Source: Verrucomicrobiaceae bacterium UBA2429
GTDB taxonomy: Bacteria; Verrucomicrobiota; Verrucomicrobiia; Verrucomicrobiales; Verrucomicrobiaceae
Assembly: GCA_002343505.1 (NCBI GenBank)
Contig: DDQZ01000110.1
Span: 38,350-102,349 of the forward strand
Direction of reading: 5' to 3'
DNA: 64,000 nt
In this document: one piece after another, positions 31,205 to 38,551 of the stretch
How the letters are laid out: the number at the start of each line of letters is the position of its first letter
How positions within the stretch are numbered: position 1 is the first letter of the stretch
The notes under the pieces: model-generated
Told to the model about the DNA's origin: nothing
The model's input: only the letters and a program-made list of their open reading frames with translations
The model's database searches: none
Program-made: the position numbers and the translations under genes

Positions 31205-34200
31205 CACCACCGCCACCTCCGTTGTCTGCCCCGTCTGCGGAGCCGCTTTGGCCGCTGGCGAGGCGGGGGGACTGTGCGTGGCCTGCCTGCTGGGGGAGGC
31301 GTTGGGGACGGAGCAGCCGGCCAAGGTGCTGGGCAGCATCGGCGGGCATGATTTGATCGAAGTCATCGCGCGTGGCGGCATGGGCATCGTGTATCGCGCG
31401 CAGCAGCGTGATCCAAGACGGGAGGTGGCGCTGAAGGCACTCTCCGGCGCGGAGCTGATGAGCGCGGAGGCAAAGCAGCGTTTCAAGATCGAGGCGGAGG
31501 CGATGGCGAGGCTGGATCACCCGTCGATCCTGCCGATCTACGAACTGGGAGAGGAGGACGGCACGCCGTTTTTCACGATGAAGCTGGCGGCGGGCGGCAC
31601 GCTTTCGCAGCGCATCGGCGGCTACGCGGGCAAGTGGCGCGAGATCGTGGAGCTGATGGCGCGCATCGCGGAGGCGGTGCACTACGCGCACAGCCGTGGC
31701 GTGCTGCATCGCGACCTGAAACCGGGGAACATTCTGTTTGATGAGGAAGGCCACGCGATGGTCAGTGACTTCGGCCTGGCCAAGATGATCGGCTCGGACA
31801 ACGATCTGACGAAGACCCTCGCGATGATGGGCACGCCCAACTACATGGCTCCCGAGCTGGTGCGTAAAAACGGCGGCGCAAGCACCGCCAGCGATGTGTG
31901 GAGCCTGGGCGTGATCTTGTATGAGCTGCTCGCGGGCCGCGTGCCCTTCACTGGGGACAATGTGCCCGCCGTGCTGCGCGCCGTGGTGGAGGATGAGCCG
32001 GCAGGGCTTGCAGCCCGCCGCGCTGAGGCGGGTAACGATGGGCGTCTCACTGCGACGCCCTACAGCGAGCGCATCCCGCGCGATCTCGCCGTCATCACCT
32101 TCAAAGCGCTGCAAAAGGAGCCGTCGCGCCGTTACCACGCCGCAGAGGAGTTCGCGGGCGATCTGCGCCGCTGGCTGGCTGGCGAGCCGATCCACGCGCG
32201 GCCTGTCGCACTGGCGGAGCGCGTGTGGCTGTGGGCGAAACGGAAACCCGCTCTCGCCGCCGCGCTTGCGCTGCTAGCGCTCACACTTCTCGGCAGCACC
32301 TTCCTGCTGCTGCACAGCAATGAAAACCTTCGCGCCGTGGATGCGCAGCGGCGCGCACAGATCCACCGCGCGCTGCTGGAGAAGGCGGACGCCGAACGCC
32401 AGTCCATGACACCGGGCCGTCGCGGGCGCACGCTGGCCCTGGTACGCGAGGCACTGGCGCACGGCCCCTCGGTGCAGGCCCGCTCCGTGGCTGCATCCGC
32501 ACTGGCGGTGATGGATGTGAAGGTGGAGCGTGAATGGCCCGTCGGGCGCGTAGGCTTCGGCCAGAGCCCGATGGCATTTACCCCTGATCTCTCCCAGCAC
32601 ATCGCCATCCTGCCTGCGGCTGAAGTCCGTGACAGAGCATGGAAACAAGGCGCGCTGGGACTCCGCCGCACCAGCGATGGCGTGCTGCTGAAGCAAATCC
32701 CCCTCACGAACCGCGCCTATTATTCTTACGCCTCACTGAGCCAGGATGCACGTTGGCTGGTCACCAGCACCAGACGCTCAAAACTGGAGATCTGGCATCT
32801 GGAGAAAGAGACGCTGCACACCACCTTGACGAGCACCACGCAGCCTGCGGCGGCATTCCTGCCATCGGACGGCACCCTGATCGCAGCGCTCGATGGTGCG
32901 CTGGTGCGGCTGCGTCTGCCTGATTTGCGGCGGGAGGTCATCACCACCGGAATCTCCGCTGTGGGCAGGCTGTTTCCCAGTCCGGACGCGCAATACCTGG
33001 CTGTCTATTGCTTCGATGAGACAGGAAAGATCGAAGGTGGCTGGATCGAGGTGCGCTCCCTGGCCGATGGCCGGGTGCTGGCCCGGCAGGACCAGCCTTA
33101 CGGCGATGCGGGCTGGAGCAATGACGGCCAGTCCGTGGTCATGTTTCATTATCCCACAGGCTACCTCCTGCGGCACAGCCTCGACGATGCGTCCTCCCAG
33201 CCTCTGGCCTTGCTGCGCACGACCGGCACGGGCCGCCGCGCTGTCTTCCGCTCGGGTGACCGGCTGCTCGGCTGGTCGGATAACGAGAATTTCGTCCACC
33301 TGCATGACTTATGGCTGGGACAGCCCTCACTGGTGATTCCGGGCACGGCGATGAACCTCAAGTTCTCCGCTGACGGCACACGCCTGGCTTGGAATCCGGA
33401 CAGCGAGAGCGCCGCCATCGCCAAGGTGCTTGATTCACCGATCCTGACGCAGCGCAGGGCAAGTGGTCACGAGCGCAGCGTGGACCGTCACCTCGCCGTG
33501 AGCCCTGACGGGCGCTGGATCGCCACCGGTGATCTCTTTGGCCTGACCCTCTGGCGCACGGAGGGCATGCGGCCTGTGGCCTGGCGTCTGACGCAAAAGC
33601 CACGCGATCCGTTTGAAAACCTGCATTTCAGCAGGGACTCGCGTCAGCTCCGCTTTTACTGCGGCACCAGCAAGCATGTCACCTGGGACATCGTCGAGAG
33701 CGCTGATGGCGTGGTGACTCTGACTGGGCCGGGACCTGGCGATGTGCCCTCCCGGCATTACCTCCAGGCCGCCAGTCCGGATGGCCGCTGGCAGATCACC
33801 TTTCGCGCGGATGAAAAGAATGTCTTTGCCCACCTGTGGGAGGACGGAAAATTCATCTCCAAGCGCCAGCGCGACCTTGAGCCGGGCCTGACCAGCCGCC
33901 GCAACTGCCTCGTCAGCCCGGATGGCCGGTGGTGGGCGGCAGGCGCATGGAACCGCGACCGCTCCCGCCTGCCGGGATTCATCTATGTGCAAAGCACCGA
34001 GGTGGACGACTCCCGCATCCTCCTCAGCGAAGCCGCCTGCCACACTTATCTCGCCGTTTCTCCGGATGGGAGATGGCTTCTTGGTGGCGAAGGCGAAAAC
34101 TACGCCATTTGGGAGAGTGGCACTTGGAAAAAAGTCTTCACCCTGCCCGCCGGTCTGTCGGATGCCGTCCCCGGCACCGCTGCTTTCAGCGCGGACGGAC

Positions 34201-34421
34201 GGCTGCTCGCCCTGGAGGTGGATCACGGCAAAATCCGCCTGCTGCACGTCGGCACTTGGGACGAGGTGCTCACCCTCACCCCGCCACAGGATCTCCCCCT
34301 CGTGCGCATGGCCTTCTCCCCCGATGGTCGCCACCTCTACACCACGGGCGGGCAAATTTTGCACCGGTGGGACGTGGCGCGGCTGCGCGAGGAGCTGGAG
34401 GGGATGGGATTGGGGTGGTGA
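31191..34421 (+). CDS. Ser/Thr protein kinase with C-terminal WD40-like propeller
   Basis: A 1076-residue Pkn2-type kinase. A short zinc-ribbon (C13, C16, C29, C32) precedes the kinase domain (about 45-325): glycine loop ARGGMGIVYRA, catalytic Lys82, HRDLKPGN with Asp175, DFG Asp193, MAPELV and DVWSLGVIL. One transmembrane helix (about 347-367, AALALLALTLLGSTFLLL) and a Glu/Arg-rich coiled segment follow. Residues about 430-1076 are WD40/PD40-like blades with SPDGRW repeats, predicted outside the membrane. An in-frame triple palindrome (32004-32060) lies in the C-lobe, around residues 272-291. Start codons at 31191 and 31197 are both possible. Substrate is unknown, but overlap with the sigma-factor gene makes that protein the prime candidate. 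Confidence 0.9.
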   Translation: MKMPDTTATSVVCPVCGAALAAGEAGGLCVACLLGEALGTEQPAKVLGSIGGHDLIEVIARGGMGIVYRAQQRDPRREVALKALSGAELMSAEAKQRFKIEAEAMARLDHPSILPIYELGEEDGTPFFTMKLAAGGTLSQRIGGYAGKWREIVELMARIAEAVHYAHSRGVLHRDLKPGNILFDEEGHAMVSDFGLAKMIGSDNDLTKTLAMMGTPNYMAPELVRKNGGASTASDVWSLGVILYELLAGRVPFTGDNVPAVLRAVVEDEPAGLAARRAEAGNDGRLTATPYSERIPRDLAVITFKALQKEPSRRYHAAEEFAGDLRRWLAGEPIHARPVALAERVWLWAKRKPALAAALALLALTLLGSTFLLLHSNENLRAVDAQRRAQIHRALLEKADAERQSMTPGRRGRTLALVREALAHGPSVQARSVAASALAVMDVKVEREWPVGRVGFGQSPMAFTPDLSQHIAILPAAEVRDRAWKQGALGLRRTSDGVLLKQIPLTNRAYYSYASLSQDARWLVTSTRRSKLEIWHLEKETLHTTLTSTTQPAAAFLPSDGTLIAALDGALVRLRLPDLRREVITTGISAVGRLFPSPDAQYLAVYCFDETGKIEGGWIEVRSLADGRVLARQDQPYGDAGWSNDGQSVVMFHYPTGYLLRHSLDDASSQPLALLRTTGTGRRAVFRSGDRLLGWSDNENFVHLHDLWLGQPSLVIPGTAMNLKFSADGTRLAWNPDSESAAIAKVLDSPILTQRRASGHERSVDRHLAVSPDGRWIATGDLFGLTLWRTEGMRPVAWRLTQKPRDPFENLHFSRDSRQLRFYCGTSKHVTWDIVESADGVVTLTGPGPGDVPSRHYLQAASPDGRWQITFRADEKNVFAHLWEDGKFISKRQRDLEPGLTSRRNCLVSPDGRWWAAGAWNRDRSRLPGFIYVQSTEVDDSRILLSEAACHTYLAVSPDGRWLLGGEGENYAIWESGTWKKVFTLPAGLSDAVPGTAAFSADGRLLALEVDHGKIRLLHVGTWDEVLTLTPPQDLPLVRMAFSPDGRHLYTTGGQILHRWDVARLREELEGMGLGW
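32004..32060 (+). repeat. Triple-palindrome element inserted in frame in a kinase gene
   Basis: Three consecutive inverted repeats lie head to tail. GGGCT/AGCCC (32004-32016, 3-nt loop); CCCGCC/GGCGGG (32014-32032, 7-nt loop); GGGCGTC/GACGCCC (32040-32060, 7-nt loop). The encoded residues (AGLAARRAEAGNDGRLTATP) sit between conserved kinase blocks where related kinases have only a short linker before IPRDL. This looks like a REP-type palindromic element that has stayed in frame. Confidence 0.65.
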
Positions 34422-34788
34422 TCCCGTAGCGGAGCGACGAATGTGTCTGGCCGGGAGGGCTTCATTTCGTCCATCGTGACATCCACGCTCTTGGCGCCGA
34501 ACACATCCGGCCTGCGCCTTGACGGCGACGCGCCGCGAAGTGCCGCCCGCCGTCATGCTGGTGCAACCTGCCCCCAATTGGTTTCAATTTTTTACCTGCT
34601 CGCGCAGCTTTTTCCGACCGCGATGGGATGGGGGTGATGATGCGAAAGGCCGTTGTTGCGAGATGGAGCGCCGCGAGGCCTTTTTCCTCGCAGCCGCGCA
34701 TCAAAGCGCTTTTCATTCCGCCCGCCCTCGGATACAAAGCCACGCAACTCCCGATGCGCGCATGAAACATCACGAGGCAAACTCCCGC
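34422..34788 (+). other. Intergenic region between kinase 1 and sigma factor 2
   Basis: These 367 bp hold no credible gene. Visible elements are: CCGTAGCGGAG directly after the kinase stop (34424-34434); a weak AATTG/CAATT stem followed by six T (34576-34593), which could be a poor intrinsic terminator for the first sigma-kinase pair; and GCGAGG/CCTCGC with a 7-nt loop (34673-34691). No convincing -35/-10 pair was found; a promoter for the second sigma-kinase unit is expected here. Confidence 0.5.
34424..34434 (+). repeat. CCGTAGCGGAG motif, copy 1
   Basis: This 11-bp sequence follows the stop of kinase 1 by two bases and is identical to the sequence that supplies the stop codon of kinase 3 (41261-41271). 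Both copies continue with a similar G-rich sequence and GAAT. Confidence 0.45.
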
Positions 34789-35502
34789 ATGGCCAACAGC
34801 CGCGCGCGCTTTGACACCACGCGCTGGAGCCTTGTGGCGGCGGCGGGCAGCGTGCAGTCGCAGGTGGCGAATGAGGCGCTTAATGAGTTGTGCCGCGCGT
34901 ACTGGCGGCCGATTTACGCGGAAATCCGCCGGCGCGGGCATGGTCCGGCGGACGCGCAGGATCACACGCAGGAATTTTTCGCGCGGCTGCTGCGGCGGGA
35001 TGCGTTTGGGAAGGCGGATCGCGAGAAGGGGCGCTTCCGCACCTACCTGCTCGGCGCGCTGGATTATTTCCTCGTCGATGTGCTGCGCGGGCGGCAGGCG
35101 CAGAAGCGAGGCGATGGCATGGTCGTGTTTTCATTTTCGGAAGGCGAGGGCGAGAGTTGGCTTCAGGACCAACCGGCTTACGGCGCGACACCGGCGGAGA
35201 TGTTTGACCAAAGCTGGGCGGTGGTGCTGATGGAACGGGCGCTGGAGATGCTGATCGAGGACTACCGCGCCAGTGGCCGCGAGAATGTGTTCAAGGCGCT
35301 GGAGCCGTTTCTCAGCGCCGACTCGGGCGCGGACGGCTACGCGAGTGTGTGCGGCCAGATCGGGCTGACGCCTCAGGCCTTCGCGGTCGCAGTTCACCGG
35401 GTGCGGCGGCGTTTCCGCCAATGCGTGCGTGAGCAGGTCGAGATGACCGTGCTCGATCCCGCCGAGGCCGCTTTGGAGATGAGGCATTTATTCGGGCTTT
35501 GA
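34789..35502 (+). CDS. ECF-type RNA polymerase sigma factor (kinase-linked), copy 2
   Basis: A 237-residue paralogue of the sigma factor at 30446. The ATG at 34789 gives MANSRARFDTTRWSLV, aligned to the TTRW start of copy 1, and has GAGG 12 bp upstream; an ATG at 34762 is possible. Region 2 shows DAQDHTQEFFARLLRRD and GRFRTYLLGALDYFL; region 4 shows GQIGLTPQAFAVAVHRVRRRFRQCVREQV. It ends 4 bp before kinase 2, so the sigma-kinase arrangement of the first unit is repeated. Partner control by kinase 2 or 3 is inferred from context only. Confidence 0.86.
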   Translation: MANSRARFDTTRWSLVAAAGSVQSQVANEALNELCRAYWRPIYAEIRRRGHGPADAQDHTQEFFARLLRRDAFGKADREKGRFRTYLLGALDYFLVDVLRGRQAQKRGDGMVVFSFSEGEGESWLQDQPAYGATPAEMFDQSWAVVLMERALEMLIEDYRASGRENVFKALEPFLSADSGADGYASVCGQIGLTPQAFAVAVHRVRRRFRQCVREQVEMTVLDPAEAALEMRHLFGL

Positions 35503-35506
35503 TCGT

Positions 35507-38494
35507 ATGATAGCAGACACCACCACCTGCATCACCTGCGGCACGCCGATCACGGCAGAGGTGCTCGGCGGGAAGTGTCCGGCGTGTTTGAAAAAGGTGG
35601 CGCTGATGGAGCCGACGCTGCCGGGGGACACGCTGCCTGAGTCGCGAATGGCTCGGCGGCAGGCGGGCTGGGAGCCACCCACGGCGGAAGAGGTGGAGGC
35701 GCTGCTGCCGCGTGGGTTTTTCAGCGTGGAGAGCTTCATCGGGCGCGGTGGCATGGGCGCGGTTTACAAAGGCACGCAACTTGTGTTGAAGCGCCCGGTG
35801 GCGATCAAGATCATGCGCCAGGACCAGGCGGTGGATGCGGAGTTCCGGCTGCGGTTCCTGCGCGAGGCACAGACGCTGGCGAGACTGAATCATCCCGGCG
35901 TGGTGAATGTGATCGACTGCGGTGAAGCCGGGCCAGACTTCCTTTTTATCGTGATGGAGTATGTGGAGGGCACCGATCTGATGGAGGTGCTGGCCGCGAA
36001 TCCGATGACCGAGGGCATGGCTCTAGAGATACTGCCACAGATCTGCGAGGCGCTGCAGTTCGCTCACGAAAACGGCATCGTGCATCGCGACATCAAGCCC
36101 TCGAACATCCTGATCACGAGCGGCGGGCGGGTGAAGCTGGCCGACTTCGGTCTGGCGAAGCTGATGGACCCTGGCAGCACGCTGCTGACGCGCTCGAACG
36201 TGGGCATGGGCACGCCGGACTACGCCGCGCCGGAGCAGTTCATGCCGGGGGCAGCGGTGGACCTGCGGGCGGATATTTATGCGCTGGGCGTGCTCATTTA
36301 CCGCATGATCACGGGCGATCTGCCGCGTGGCGCCTGGAAGCCGCCGTCACACAGCGCGGCGGTGCATCCGAAGTGGGACGAGGTGGTGCGCCAGGCCATG
36401 CAACCCCGCCCGGAGGAGCGCCACAGCAGCGCCAGCCTGGTGGGTGCGGACCTGATGAAGATCAGCACGCTGCGGAGGCTGTCCTCCGGTGTTTCCACAC
36501 ACAAGAAGCAGCCCCTCCGCAGCGGCCTCCGCTGGATCGTGAGTGCAGCTATCGTCGTGCTCGCTATCGCTGGCTGGCTCACGAAGGACCGTTGGAGTCC
36601 CGTGGCTTCCCCACCAGCGGAGCCGGGCGCAGCCAGCCAGCCCGTCGCCACACCGCTTGGAGAATGGAAAGACGTGACGGGCCAGCTCGCAGAGCAGGTG
36701 CTGGCGCTTGGAAGCGGCAAGCTGGAGAACGGTCTCGTCCATGTGACCAAGCGCGGCATGATCCACCTCGAAAACCAGCGATCCATGGGGGATGTCGCCA
36801 TGCGCGTGGTGTTTCAGGGCTGCATCAAAGCGGTGGTGAGGATTGCCCCGCCCGTGAGCTACACGGCATCCGTGGAGTTGCGGGATGGCAGCCTGCGCTC
36901 CGCACTTCTTCAGTATGATGATACCCTCCGGGGAACGACGGGGTTTGGATCGATCAACTCCGCGCTGGGTTCCGGCTTCGATCTCGAAGCAGATCATGAG
37001 ATGGTCGTCTCCATCGTTGGCAATCAAATCGGCTACTGGCTGGACGGCAGGCTCGTCCACAAGACCAACGAAGCGCCCCTGCCCAAAGGCTCCATCGCGC
37101 TGAACTTCGAGGACTCTGCCTTGCTCTCCGGCACCATCGCCCGTGTCCGTAAAGTGGAATACGCCGAGCTGGCAGGCGGCCAGGGAAGCGCGGCCAAATA
37201 CATCCTTCCCGCGCCCGGCACATCCGTTGATTGGATGGCTGAGACACGGGCCGATGTGCCTGCGGTGAAAGGAGACGCCTCGGCACTAACGGCAGTGGAT
37301 TTCCAGGAGGACCAGTGGACCGATCTGCTCCCGCTCATCAATCCCGCGCGGGATGCCATCCGGGGTGCCTGGGAAAAAACGGACGCAGGTCTCTCCTGCA
37401 CGATGCCCTCGCAGTGGGCGCTGTGCTCGTTCCCCTTGCAGGAGCCAAAGGGGGAATACGATTTGCGCTTCCGCGTGACGCGCGGTGATGGCTCGCACCT
37501 CGCGATGTTTTTCCTGTTCTGCAAAAACGGCAACGGTGGTTATGCGCCCGTGGATTACATTGACAGTTCCAGGTCTGAGTTTGCCGATGGCCGGCGCGGT
37601 GCGGGCATCGAGAACACCGGGCCGCCCATGTATGCGCCGGGCGGAGTGATGGCCCGCCGCGCGGAGTGGCTGCCGAAAGGGAAAACGACGACGGTGCTGC
37701 TGCAGGTGCGTGAGGCAGTGGTGCGTCTGCTCGTGGACGGCACGGAGGCGTGCCGCTGGCCGGCAGAGTGGGCCAGACTTCGGCAACCCGGCGGCACGGG
37801 CGGGCCACTTTTCAAATCGCTGCCGCCGCAGCCCTTTTTTGGAGTCGGGATTTTCAACTGCACCGCCGTCTTCCATAAGATCGAGATGCGGCGCGTCCCG
37901 GCCACCGCGCCCGCGCTGGAGGCCGCCCTGGCCGTGAACAATGCAGCACCGCCACCGCCCGCCTACCCCGAGCCGAAGGTGTGGGTGGATGCCACCGACG
38001 AGGTGCGCGCGGGTGCGCTGGCCAAAGGTATCGGTGAGGTGAATGGCGAGTGGCTGCATGTGGCGAAAGCGGGACAGGTCACTCTCAGAGACGGGCGTTC
38101 CTTCCAGGATGTGGCTCTGCGGGCCACTTACAAAGGACGGCTCTTTCTTGTGCTTCGGGAAGCCCAGCAAAGACATTATGTCGCCAATCTGAACCTTCAA
38201 ACGGCCACATTATGGTTTTGGTCTGCGGATGAAAAAGAGACTCCCGGCTTCACCCGGCAGCGGATTGACCTGGGGCGTGACTACGATCCCAAGCAGGAGC
38301 ATGTGGCCACCTTTGTGGCGCGTGGGCCAAACCTGGAGTTCTGGATCGACGGGAAGCTCATTGCCACGCAACTCGACGAATCTCTTCCCGCCGGCTTCAT
38401 GCAGGTGCAAGTTTACAATCCGAATGAAGCTGCTGAGCCGTTGTGGATCAAAAAAGTCGAATACGGCGTGCTCGATGTTGTGGTTAAGCCGTGA
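35507..38494 (+). CDS. Ser/Thr protein kinase with three extracytoplasmic beta-sandwich modules
   Basis: A 995-residue kinase. Zinc-ribbon C8/C11/C24/C27, then the kinase domain (about 78-330): GRGGMGAVYKG, catalytic Lys101, HRDIKPSN with Asp195, DFGLAKL and YAAPEQ. One transmembrane helix lies at about 345-362 (IVSAAIVVLAIAGWL). Outside the membrane are three related beta-sandwich modules that resemble LamG/DUF1080-type carbohydrate-binding folds (about 385-550, 590-800, 820-995), with recurrent endings such as FWIDGKLI and KVEYG. The same architecture, with different modules, recurs in the next kinase. Ligand is unknown; glycans are a guess from the fold. Spacing to the preceding sigma gene is 4 bp. 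Confidence 0.9.
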   Translation: MIADTTTCITCGTPITAEVLGGKCPACLKKVALMEPTLPGDTLPESRMARRQAGWEPPTAEEVEALLPRGFFSVESFIGRGGMGAVYKGTQLVLKRPVAIKIMRQDQAVDAEFRLRFLREAQTLARLNHPGVVNVIDCGEAGPDFLFIVMEYVEGTDLMEVLAANPMTEGMALEILPQICEALQFAHENGIVHRDIKPSNILITSGGRVKLADFGLAKLMDPGSTLLTRSNVGMGTPDYAAPEQFMPGAAVDLRADIYALGVLIYRMITGDLPRGAWKPPSHSAAVHPKWDEVVRQAMQPRPEERHSSASLVGADLMKISTLRRLSSGVSTHKKQPLRSGLRWIVSAAIVVLAIAGWLTKDRWSPVASPPAEPGAASQPVATPLGEWKDVTGQLAEQVLALGSGKLENGLVHVTKRGMIHLENQRSMGDVAMRVVFQGCIKAVVRIAPPVSYTASVELRDGSLRSALLQYDDTLRGTTGFGSINSALGSGFDLEADHEMVVSIVGNQIGYWLDGRLVHKTNEAPLPKGSIALNFEDSALLSGTIARVRKVEYAELAGGQGSAAKYILPAPGTSVDWMAETRADVPAVKGDASALTAVDFQEDQWTDLLPLINPARDAIRGAWEKTDAGLSCTMPSQWALCSFPLQEPKGEYDLRFRVTRGDGSHLAMFFLFCKNGNGGYAPVDYIDSSRSEFADGRRGAGIENTGPPMYAPGGVMARRAEWLPKGKTTTVLLQVREAVVRLLVDGTEACRWPAEWARLRQPGGTGGPLFKSLPPQPFFGVGIFNCTAVFHKIEMRRVPATAPALEAALAVNNAAPPPPAYPEPKVWVDATDEVRAGALAKGIGEVNGEWLHVAKAGQVTLRDGRSFQDVALRATYKGRLFLVLREAQQRHYVANLNLQTATLWFWSADEKETPGFTRQRIDLGRDYDPKQEHVATFVARGPNLEFWIDGKLIATQLDESLPAGFMQVQVYNPNEAAEPLWIKKVEYGVLDVVVKP

Positions 38495-38551
38495 TTTTCA
38501 CCCCGGCCTTTCCAAGCGGCACTTTCTGCGCTTTTCTTTGGCGCATCCACG

